Source: DATAFF01 sp044870245 (lineage in GTDB: Bacteria > Pseudomonadota > Alphaproteobacteria > Rhizobiales > Aestuariivirgaceae). Taken from it: DNA of 36,827 nucleotides. Positions 6,924-14,275 of this stretch are shown here, piece after piece (position 1 is the stretch's first letter; every line of letters begins with the position of its first letter). A program made the position numbers and the translations under genes. The notes under the pieces are model-generated. The model made no database searches. It worked only from the letters and a program-made list of their open reading frames with translations, and was not told the origin of the DNA. The DNA is taken from NCBI GenBank assembly GCA_044870245.1, contig JBIOYR010000129.1, positions 1 through 36,827 of the forward strand, read 5' to 3'.

Positions 6924-8755
6924 CCGCGCTCCTGAAGCCCAGCCCCATGTCCGAGATCAAACCTCAGCTGCCAAGCGATTTTCGGCTGACCGATCCAGCC
7001 GCCTTCCTGCGCAATATGGGACGGGCGATCGAGAAGGCCGGTGAGATCGTCACCGCCATGTCGGAGAACCGCGACGGCCCGGCCGAGGTGGCGCCCGGCT
7101 CGACCTTGCAGTTCGAGGCCGCCATCCGCGCCTTTGGTGAGATTTTCCAGTCCTATCTCAAGCATCCGGACAAGCTGATCGACGCGCAATTCGAGCTGTG
7201 GCGCATGCATGCCCGGTTGTGGGACAGCGCCTGGAAGCGTTTCCTTGGCGAGCCGGTCGAGCCGGTGGTGCGCCCGGACATCGGCGACAAGCGCTTTCTC
7301 GATCCCGACTGGGAACAGAACCAGATCTTCGATTTCCTGAAGCAGTCCTATCTGCTGACGGTGCGCTGGGCCCAGGACATGGTGGCCGAGGCCGACGTCA
7401 GCGACCCGCATACCAAGCACAAGGCCCGCTTCTATGTCGAACAGATCGCCAATGCGCTGGCGCCGTCCAACTTCGCCTTCACCAATCCCGAGGTGCTGAA
7501 GCTCACCCTCGCCTCCAATGGCGAGAACCTCGTCGAGGGGCTGGAGAACCTTGCCCGCGACATTGCGGCCGGCGGCGGCCAGCTGCGCATCCGCCAGACC
7601 GACTTCGGCGCCTTCGACGTCGGCACCAATCTCGCCACCACGCCGGGCAAGGTCATCTATCAGAACGAGCTGATGCAGCTTCTGCAATATGACCCGGCAA
7701 CCGAGATGGTCTATCGCCGGCCCCTGCTGATCATCCCGCCCTGGATCAACAAATTCTACATATTGGATCTGAACCCCCGCAAATCCTTCATCAAATGGGC
7801 CGCCGAGCAGGGCTTCACCGTCTTTGTGCTGTCCTGGGTCAATCCTCATGAGGCGCTGGCCGCCAAGACCTTCACCGACTATATGCGCGAAGGGATTCTC
7901 GAGGGTCTGACCGCGATCGAGAAGGCGACCGGCGAGAAGGAGGTGAACGCCATCGGCTATTGCATCGGCGGGACTCTCCTCGCCGGGACGCTCGGCTACA
8001 TGGCCGCCAAGAAGGATCGCCGCATCGCCTCGGCGACATTCTTCGCCTCGCAGGTCGATTTCGAGCTTGCCGGCGACCTTCGGGTGTTCGTCGATGAATC
8101 GAAGCTCAAGGGCGTCGAGCACCAGATGGCCGAACGCGGCTATCTCGAAGGCAAGCAGATGGCGCAGGCTTTCAATATGCTGCGCTCGAACGACCTGATC
8201 TGGTCCTATGTCGTCAACAACTACCTCAAGGGCCGCGATCCCCTGCCCTTCGACCTCCTCTATTGGAACGCCGACTCGACGCGCATGCCGGCGGCGACCC
8301 ACGCCTATTACCTGCGCGAGTGCTATCTCAACAACAGCCTGACCAAGGGCCAGGTGGAGCTTGACGGAGTCCGCATCGACCTCAAGAAGGTGAAGATCCC
8401 GATCTACAATCTCGGCACCCGCGAGGATCACATCGCACCGCTCGCCTCGGTCTTTCGCATCGGCAAATCGCTGGGCAGCGATTGCCGGCTGGTGGTGGCG
8501 GGCTCGGGCCATATTGCCGGCGTGGTGAACCCGCCGGCTGCCCGCAAATATCAATATTGGACCAACGACAAGGGTGCTGCGACCCTCGATGCCTGGCTTG
8601 CCGGCGCCACCGAGCATCAGGGCTCCTGGTGGCCCGACTGGCTGACCTGGGTGACCAAGCGCTCCGGCGGCAAGGTCTTGGCCCGCATCCCCGGCGACGG
8701 TGCCCTGAAGCCGATCGAGGACGCCCCAGGGTCCTATGTGAAGGTGAGGGATTGA
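6920..8755 (+). CDS. phaC: Class I poly(3-hydroxyalkanoate) synthase
   Basis: PhaC polymerises (R)-3-hydroxyacyl-CoA into storage polyester on the granule surface. The 611-residue protein has the N-terminal PhaC domain and an alpha/beta-hydrolase fold. The lipase-like box GYCIGG supplies the nucleophilic cysteine (C348), and TREDHIAP (D503) and GSGHIAG (H531) supply the other two catalytic residues. The 28-residue Asp-His spacing is as expected for class I synthases. The C-terminal region has paired tryptophans (HQGSWWPDWL). No phaE or phaR is present, which fits class I. Two starts are possible: TTG 6920, overlapping the GFA stop by four bases, or ATG 6947 (MSEIKPQLPS), which would give 602 residues. 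Neither has a strong ribosome site. No phaA, phaB or phasin gene is in the window. The gene is convergent with the cyclase gene across a heptamer-repeat element. Confidence 0.95.
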   Translation: MTALLKPSPMSEIKPQLPSDFRLTDPAAFLRNMGRAIEKAGEIVTAMSENRDGPAEVAPGSTLQFEAAIRAFGEIFQSYLKHPDKLIDAQFELWRMHARLWDSAWKRFLGEPVEPVVRPDIGDKRFLDPDWEQNQIFDFLKQSYLLTVRWAQDMVAEADVSDPHTKHKARFYVEQIANALAPSNFAFTNPEVLKLTLASNGENLVEGLENLARDIAAGGGQLRIRQTDFGAFDVGTNLATTPGKVIYQNELMQLLQYDPATEMVYRRPLLIIPPWINKFYILDLNPRKSFIKWAAEQGFTVFVLSWVNPHEALAAKTFTDYMREGILEGLTAIEKATGEKEVNAIGYCIGGTLLAGTLGYMAAKKDRRIASATFFASQVDFELAGDLRVFVDESKLKGVEHQMAERGYLEGKQMAQAFNMLRSNDLIWSYVVNNYLKGRDPLPFDLLYWNADSTRMPAATHAYYLRECYLNNSLTKGQVELDGVRIDLKKVKIPIYNLGTREDHIAPLASVFRIGKSLGSDCRLVVAGSGHIAGVVNPPAARKYQYWTNDKGAATLDAWLAGATEHQGSWWPDWLTWVTKRSGGKVLARIPGDGALKPIEDAPGSYVKVRD

Positions 8756-8760
8756 AGGAG

Positions 8761-8815
8761 AGGCAGTAGGGAAAAGCGCACCTCACTGCCTATTTGCCTA
8801 ATGCCTACTGCCTAC
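8761..8815. repeat. TGCCTAN heptamer repeat element, copy A (possible bidirectional terminator)
   Basis: Between convergent phaC and the cyclase gene, the plus strand shows four spaced TGCCTA units (8787-8815) preceded by AGGCAGTAGGG (8761-8771). AGGCAGTAGG (8761-8770) and CCTACTGCCT (8804-8813) are exact reverse complements separated by 33 bases, so the element can form a 10-base-pair stem. The last unit supplies the TAG stop of the cyclase gene. Related copies are at 23984-24024 and 35420-35480. Confidence 0.6.
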
Positions 8816-11058
8816 TTCGTTTCCGCCGTATAAACCCCGTCCCAGTCCTCCGGCGGCGGATTCTGCCGGAAGCTCTCGATCCGTTCGAGATAGAGATCAT
8901 AGAGCTTCTCGATGCCGAGCGTCCCGGCGAGGCTGCGGGCGGCCTGCGCCGCCGCTGCCGCCGCCTCCCAATCGCGATTGCGGTAACAGGTGAGCATCTG
9001 GCCATGCAGCGGCACCAGCCGCTGGAACGAAGGATCCTCGCGCACGTCGCGGTCGCCGATCAGGGCGGCGATCGCCTCCGGCTCCACCTTCCCCTTGACG
9101 CGGATGAGATCGATCGGCAGCGTCGCGAACGCATCCGACACCAGCTCGTTGGTCCGCGCCCCGATGATGATGGCCACGCCATAGGCTTTGGTCTGGCCCT
9201 CGAGCCGCGAGGCGAGATTGACGCAATCGCCGAGCACCGTGTAGTCGAACCTGAGATCCGATCCCATATTGCCGACGACGCATTGGCCGGTATTGATGCC
9301 GACGCCGACCTTGAGCTCGTAGGGCAGGCTGTTCTCCACCTCTTCCTGCGCCATGCTGGCATTGAGCGTGTCGAGCGCCCGCACCATGCCGAGCGCTGCC
9401 GTGCAGGCGTTCTTGGCATGCTGCTCGTCATCGAGCGGCGCATTCCAGAATGCCATGATGTTGTCGCCCATATATTTGTCGATCGTGCCCTTGCCCTGCA
9501 CCACCACATTCGACAGCGGCGTGAGCAGCCGGTTGATCAGATGCGTGAGCCCCTGCGGATTGGATTTGAAGGACTCCGATATGGTGGTGAAGTTGCGCAC
9601 ATCCGAGAACAGGATCGACATCTCCTTGGTCTCGCCGCCGAGCTTCAGCTTGTCGGGATTGCGCGCCAGCTCCTCGACGAATTGCGGCGACAGATACTGG
9701 CCGAAGGCCTCGCGAATCTGCCGGCGCTGCTGTTCCTCTCTGAGATAGTTGACGAACACCAGCAGCAGGAACACCGCGAAGCTCGCCATCAGCGGATAGA
9801 GGAAATCGAAGACGAAGCCATATTCCCGATAGAGCCAGAACGCCCCGGCGGTGAAGGCGGCGGCCAGCACCCCGCCCGAGATCAGCGACACCGCCGCGCC
9901 AAGCAGCGGCACGAAGGCGATCATCATCAGCGAGGCGATGAGCGTCGCGGTGAGCTCGAGCGCCAGCGCATAGCCCGGTCGCTGCAGCTGCATCTCCTTG
10001 TTGGCGAGCTGGTCGAACACGTTCTCGAGCAGCATGGCGTGGATCTCGACTCCGGGAACCACCGGTTCGAGCGGCGTCGATTTGAGGTCGAACAGCCCCG
10101 CCGACGAGGTGCCGACCACCACCAGCTTGCCGGCGAGCTTCGCCGCTGCCGCCTGCGGATTCTCCATCACCGTCTTGGCCGACATGAACCGGTCGGCATT
10201 GTGACGATCGAAGCGGATCCACACCTGGCCGTTCTCGTCGGTCGGAATGGGAATGCCCTGCACCGCCGCGCTTTCGATCCCGATATCGTTGGAGCGGATG
10301 ATGATCGCGCCGCCGCCGGTCGCCACCCGCAGCAGCTCGAGCGCCAGCGCCGGCCGCACGATATCCTCCGCCAGCACCACGAGCGGCACCCGCCGGACCA
10401 CGCCGTCGCGGTCATGCCCGACCGTCAGCACCCCGCGCCCCGCCGCTGCCGCCTCGAGCTCGGGAATGTTGCGGATGATGCCGGGGAAGGTGAGCAGATA
10501 CGGTGTCGGATCCGGCCCGATCGTCGCCAGCATCGATTGGGTCTCGCTCGTCGCATGCGTCTGGGCGACCTTGCGGTGATAGCCGGTATGACCGAGCACC
10601 ACCCGCGAGCGGGCGATCGCCGCCGCCAGCACGTCGTCGTTCGACGGCAGCTTCAAGAGCGCATCGCGCACCGGCGCATCGACATTCGACAGCGTCGCCA
10701 TATATTCCTTGGGCGACATGCGGTCGGGTTCCGGGAACATGATGTCGAAGGCGATCGCCACCGCCCCGGCATTGGTGATGGCATCGACGAGCTGAGCGAT
10801 CCGGGTGCGCGGCCACGGCCATTGGCCATAGGCGTTGAGGCTTTCCTCGTCGATGTCGACGATCATCACCCGCTGCTCCGAGGGCACCCGCGGAAACGCC
10901 ATCTGATAGAGATCGAACGTCTTGAGCCGCAGCACCTCGAGCGGTGCCGGATCGATGATCCTGAGCAGGATCACCGCCACCAGCACCGCAAGACCGGCGA
11001 GCCGCGGTCCGACGGTGCGTGCCAGCGCCCGAAGGTTTCGTTTGAGCCCCAGTCCCAT
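8812..11058 (-). CDS. CHASE2-domain adenylate/guanylate cyclase
   Basis: The 748-residue membrane protein has an N-terminal transmembrane helix (about 18-36), then a periplasmic CHASE2 sensor domain (RVMIVDIDEESLNAYGQWPW and following, about 60-340). Three hydrophobic helices follow (about 355-440), then a cytoplasmic class III cyclase domain (about 475-660). The active site looks complete: ILFSDVRNFT with a metal aspartate, DKYMGDNIMAFW with the second metal aspartate and a purine-selecting lysine, and LGDCVNLASRLE with aspartate and the transition-state Asn/Arg pair. The Lys/Asp pair favours ATP, so cAMP is the likely product. CHASE2 ligands are largely unknown. A helical tail of about 90 residues follows the cyclase domain. 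ATG 11058 lies five bases after the hflX stop, so it probably shares the hfq-hflX transcript. Confidence 0.9.
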   Translation of the reverse strand: MGLGLKRNLRALARTVGPRLAGLAVLVAVILLRIIDPAPLEVLRLKTFDLYQMAFPRVPSEQRVMIVDIDEESLNAYGQWPWPRTRIAQLVDAITNAGAVAIAFDIMFPEPDRMSPKEYMATLSNVDAPVRDALLKLPSNDDVLAAAIARSRVVLGHTGYHRKVAQTHATSETQSMLATIGPDPTPYLLTFPGIIRNIPELEAAAAGRGVLTVGHDRDGVVRRVPLVVLAEDIVRPALALELLRVATGGGAIIIRSNDIGIESAAVQGIPIPTDENGQVWIRFDRHNADRFMSAKTVMENPQAAAAKLAGKLVVVGTSSAGLFDLKSTPLEPVVPGVEIHAMLLENVFDQLANKEMQLQRPGYALALELTATLIASLMMIAFVPLLGAAVSLISGGVLAAAFTAGAFWLYREYGFVFDFLYPLMASFAVFLLLVFVNYLREEQQRRQIREAFGQYLSPQFVEELARNPDKLKLGGETKEMSILFSDVRNFTTISESFKSNPQGLTHLINRLLTPLSNVVVQGKGTIDKYMGDNIMAFWNAPLDDEQHAKNACTAALGMVRALDTLNASMAQEEVENSLPYELKVGVGINTGQCVVGNMGSDLRFDYTVLGDCVNLASRLEGQTKAYGVAIIIGARTNELVSDAFATLPIDLIRVKGKVEPEAIAALIGDRDVREDPSFQRLVPLHGQMLTCYRNRDWEAAAAAAQAARSLAGTLGIEKLYDLYLERIESFRQNPPPEDWDGVYTAETK

Positions 11059-11063
11059 CGCCT

Positions 11064-12407
11064 CTACTCGGCCGCCCGGCGGGCGCTGTCCAGCCGGCGC
11101 AGACTTGCACCGAACCGCCGTTCGGCCAGGCTGAGTCCCTGCTCGTCGAAGCGGGCGACCACGGTGATCGCCCCTTCGGCCTCGTGCCGCGACAGCACCT
11201 CGCCATGCTCGTAGATCCAGGCAAGATTTTCGCCGTCGCGCGCCTCGAGCGTGATCTCGACCATGTCCAGCGCTTCCGCCAGCCGCCGCTCGATGAGACC
11301 GAGGAGATCCTCGAGCCCCTCCCCTGTCACCGCCGACACGATCGCTCCGCCCTGCCGCGCCGCCAGCTCCCTCAGCACCTCCAGGCGGTCAGGCGCCAAC
11401 AGGTCGGCCTTGTTCCACACCTCGATGAGATGGCTGCGCCGTTCCTCGTCGATCCCGAGATCGCCGAGCACCCCTTCGACATCGGCAGCCTGCGCCTCGC
11501 TCTCCGCATGTGCGACATCGCGCACATGCAGCACGATCTCGGCCTCGATCACCTCCTCGAGCGTCGCCCGGAATGCCGCCACCAGCATCGTCGGCAGATC
11601 GGAGATGAAGCCGACCGTGTCGGAGAGGATGATGCGGCGCCCATGCGGCAGCGTGACCTGGCGCATCGTCGGGTCGAGCGTCGCGAACAGGAGGTCGCGC
11701 GCATCCACCCCGGCATGCGTCAGCGCATTGAACAGCGTCGACTTGCCGGCATTGGTGTAGCCGACCAGCGCCACCACCGGATAAGGCACCCGGTCGCGCT
11801 TCTTCCGGTGCAGCCCCCGCGTCCGCTTCACCTGCTCGAGATCGCGCTCGATCCTGGCGATCCGCTCCTGGATCAGCCGCCGGTCGGTTTCGAGCTGCGT
11901 TTCGCCGGGACCGCCGAGGAAGCCGAAGCCGCCGCGTTGCCGCTCGAGATGCGTCCACGACCGCACCAGCCGGCTCTTCTGATATTCGAGATGGGCGAGC
12001 TCGACCTGCAGCGCCCCCTCGCGGGTGCGTGCCCGCTCGCCGAAGATCTCGAGGATCAGCCCGGTGCGGTCGACCACCTTGGCCTTGAACGCCCGCTCGA
12101 GATTGCGCTGCTGCCCCGGCGCCAGCTGGGCATTGATCACCACGAGCTCGATCTCGTCCTCCTCGACCACCGTGGCGATCTCGGCAACCTTGCCGGGACC
12201 GAGCAACGTCGCGGGATGCGGCGCCGCCAGGGTGACGATCGCCGAATCGACGATGGCGAGATCGATGGCGCTGGACAGCCCCACCGCCTCGCTCAGGCGC
12301 GATGCCGGCGTGCGCCCCCCACTTCCCGCAGCATTGCGCCCGCGCATCCGCGACCTGAACTCGACATGGAGCACCAGGGCCCGGGTTGCAGCGTTGCGAT
12401 CGCTCAC
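11064..12407 (-). CDS. hflX: Ribosome-associated GTPase HflX
   Basis: HflX is an Obg/Era-type GTPase that binds the 50S subunit and splits or rescues stalled ribosomes under stress. The 447-residue protein has the N-terminal HflX domain (LLGPGKVAEIA, VVINAQLAPGQQRNLE), the helical linker with the family signature RGGFGFLGGPGETQLETDRR, and a G domain: GYTNAGKST (G1, near 217), DPTMR (G2), SDTVGFI (G3) and VWNKADLL (G4). A short C-terminal domain ends the protein. The start is GTG 12407, nine bases after the hfq stop; no other start keeps the conserved RALVLHVE segment. The ribosome site is weak, consistent with coupling to hfq. The order hfq-hflX is widespread in proteobacteria. Confidence 0.95.
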   Translation of the reverse strand: MSDRNAATRALVLHVEFRSRMRGRNAAGSGGRTPASRLSEAVGLSSAIDLAIVDSAIVTLAAPHPATLLGPGKVAEIATVVEEDEIELVVINAQLAPGQQRNLERAFKAKVVDRTGLILEIFGERARTREGALQVELAHLEYQKSRLVRSWTHLERQRGGFGFLGGPGETQLETDRRLIQERIARIERDLEQVKRTRGLHRKKRDRVPYPVVALVGYTNAGKSTLFNALTHAGVDARDLLFATLDPTMRQVTLPHGRRIILSDTVGFISDLPTMLVAAFRATLEEVIEAEIVLHVRDVAHAESEAQAADVEGVLGDLGIDEERRSHLIEVWNKADLLAPDRLEVLRELAARQGGAIVSAVTGEGLEDLLGLIERRLAEALDMVEITLEARDGENLAWIYEHGEVLSRHEAEGAITVVARFDEQGLSLAERRFGASLRRLDSARRAAE

Positions 12408-12416
12408 GGGCGGCCG

Positions 12417-12662
12417 TCAGCGGTCACCGGTGTCATCCTCGAACATCGACACCGGCTGCCCCGGCATGATTGTGGAGATTGCGTGTTTGTAGACGAGTTG
12501 CGACATGCCGTCACGACGCAGCAACACGCAGAAATTATCGAACCAGGTGATCATGCCCTGGAGCTTCACCCCGTTCACCAGAAAAACGGTGAGCGGGATC
12601 TTATGCTTGCGGACATGATTGAGAAAAGTGTCTTGTAGGTTTTGCGGCTTTTCTTGCGCCAT
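12417..12662 (-). CDS. hfq: RNA chaperone Hfq
   Basis: Hfq forms a hexameric Sm-like ring that binds AU-rich and poly(A) RNA and helps small RNAs pair with mRNAs. The 81-residue protein is typical of alphaproteobacteria, which lack the long C-terminal tail of enterics. It shows the N-terminal helix (QNLQDTFLNHVRKHKIPLTV), Sm1 motif (FLVNGVKLQGMITWFDNFCV) and Sm2 motif (LVYKHAISTIMP). The YKHAIST segment holds the conserved lysine and histidine of the proximal RNA-binding face. ATG 12662 has a GGGAAGGG tract upstream. It lies 208 bases after ntrX, a gap with room for its own promoter (12762-12790), and heads hfq-hflX-cyclase. Confidence 0.97.
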   Translation of the reverse strand: MAQEKPQNLQDTFLNHVRKHKIPLTVFLVNGVKLQGMITWFDNFCVLLRRDGMSQLVYKHAISTIMPGQPVSMFEDDTGDR

Positions 12663-12761
12663 TCGTGTTGTTGCCCTTCCCTGGGATGATCTCGTCCTAC
12701 ACTCCCGCCCATCCTCAAACCGCGAGCAGACGCGATCGGCGTTGATCCTTCCGCAACGCTA

Positions 12762-12790
12762 CATCTCGGATTTTTGACGGCCAGTGTCAA
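12762..12790 (-). promoter_or_regulatory. Candidate promoter upstream of hfq
   Basis: In the 208-base ntrX-hfq gap the minus strand has a perfect TTGACA (12785-12790), a 17-base spacer and a weak -10 GAGATG (12762-12767). This would give a leader of about 95 bases before the hfq ATG. Alphaproteobacterial -10 boxes are often poorly conserved, so the -35 match is the main support. Confidence 0.35.
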
Positions 12791-12870
12791 TCTCCAGGGT
12801 TGCACGGCCCATTGCGTCAGGCGGGATTGAGGCTCCATGCTGCCAAATCTTCCCAGCCTGCGTTGCGCTG

Positions 12871-14271
12871 CTAGGCCTCCGGGCCGTCCTCTGCCCGGGC
12901 ACTTGCTCCGATGCCGAGCAGCTTCAGCTTGCGGTGGAGGGCAGAGCGCTCCATGCCGACAAAAGCCGCCGTCTTCGAGATGTTGTTGCCAAATCGGCCA
13001 AGCTGGGCGGCGAGATAATCGCGCTCGAATGCCTCTCTTGCATCCCTGAGCGGCATCGCCATCAAATGCTCGGCGCCCGCACCGTTGACCTGGGTGGCGA
13101 TGGTCGCATCGAGATCGGCCGGCATCATCGCCGCGGTGATCTCGGTGCCGGCATCGCCGCCGACCAGGATCAGCAGGCGTTCCACATTGTTGCGCAGCTG
13201 GCGGACATTTCCCGGCCATTCATGCATCTGCAGGATGGCGAGAGCATCCTGGGCGATATTTCGTCGCGCCTGGCCCGATACGACCGAATACTGCTTCACG
13301 AAATGTTCAACGAGATCGACGATGTCTTCACGCCGCTCGGAGAGGCCAGGCACCCGGACCGGCACCACGCTCAAGCGATGGAACAGGTCTTCGCGGAACC
13401 GGCCCTGGGCGATCAGCGCCTCGAGATCGCGACTCGTTGACGAAACGATGCGGACATCGACCCGCACCCTCTTGGTTCCCCCGACCCTGAGAAAGGTCTG
13501 CTCGACCAGCGCCCGCACGACCTTGCCCTGGGTCTCGACCGGCATGTCGGCGACCTCGTCGATATACAGCGTGCCGCCATGCGCCTCCTCGAGCGCTCCG
13601 GTCCGCTGCACGCCGCCGCTCGGATCCTCGGTGCCGAACAGCTCGGCCTCGATCCGCTCCGGCGCCATGGTGGCCGCCGGCAGGATGACGAAGGGAGCCT
13701 CCGAGCGGTGCGACCAGCCATGCAGCACCCGCGCCGTCAGCTCCTTGCCGGACCCCATTGCGCCGATGATCAGCACCCGGCTGTTGGTCGGCGCCACCTT
13801 CTTCAGCGTGCTCCTGAGCTGGCGCATTGCGGCCGAGTTGCCGATCAGCTCGCTGTCGGCGCCGGTCCGGCCGCGCAGATCCTCGTTCTCGCGCCTGAGC
13901 CGCCAATTCTCCAAGGCGCGTCCGACCACCAGCACCAGCCGGTCCGCCTTGAACGGCTTCTCGATATAGTCATAGGCGCCGCGCTTGATCGCCGACACCG
14001 CGGTCTCGATATTGCCGTGTCCCGAGATGATGACCACCGGCAGGTCCGGATGGCGCTCCTTGATGACCTCGAGCAGCTCGAGCCCGTCGAGCCGCGATCC
14101 CTGCAGCCAGATATCGAGCACCACCATCGACGGCTTGCGATCGGCGATCGCCTGGAGCGCCGAATCGCTGTCGGCGGCAAGCCGGGCCTCGTATCCCTCA
14201 TCTTCGAGTATTCCACCGATCAGCTCGCGAATGTCGGCTTCGTCGTCAACGATCAGGATGTCAGCAGCCAT
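12871..14271 (-). CDS. ntrX: Response regulator NtrX
   Basis: NtrX is the partner of kinase NtrY in control of nitrogen metabolism, and in several alphaproteobacteria of redox and envelope functions. The 466-residue protein has a receiver domain (DILIVDDEAD acid pocket, phospho-acceptor in VVLDIWLQ near 53, conserved K in EKPFKADRL), an AAA+ domain (Walker A GAMGSGKE near 170, GGTLYIDEVADMP as Walker B, RFREDLFHRL) and a Fis-type helix-turn-helix (ISKTAAFVGMERSALHRKLK). The sigma-54 contact loop GAFTGA is absent: after ELFG comes TEDPSGGVQRTG. This is known for alphaproteobacterial NtrX and implies action without sigma-54. ATG 14271 lies four bases after the ntrY stop. hfq follows. Confidence 0.95.
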   Translation of the reverse strand: MAADILIVDDEADIRELIGGILEDEGYEARLAADSDSALQAIADRKPSMVVLDIWLQGSRLDGLELLEVIKERHPDLPVVIISGHGNIETAVSAIKRGAYDYIEKPFKADRLVLVVGRALENWRLRRENEDLRGRTGADSELIGNSAAMRQLRSTLKKVAPTNSRVLIIGAMGSGKELTARVLHGWSHRSEAPFVILPAATMAPERIEAELFGTEDPSGGVQRTGALEEAHGGTLYIDEVADMPVETQGKVVRALVEQTFLRVGGTKRVRVDVRIVSSTSRDLEALIAQGRFREDLFHRLSVVPVRVPGLSERREDIVDLVEHFVKQYSVVSGQARRNIAQDALAILQMHEWPGNVRQLRNNVERLLILVGGDAGTEITAAMMPADLDATIATQVNGAGAEHLMAMPLRDAREAFERDYLAAQLGRFGNNISKTAAFVGMERSALHRKLKLLGIGASARAEDGPEA

Positions 14272-14275
14272 CGCT

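Noticed and set aside
8794..11214. 806-codon plus-strand open frame opposite the cyclase gene
   Set aside because: Its residues are rich in Arg, His and Gln with no domain pattern, as expected for the antisense of a high-GC gene; the minus strand encodes a complete CHASE2 cyclase.
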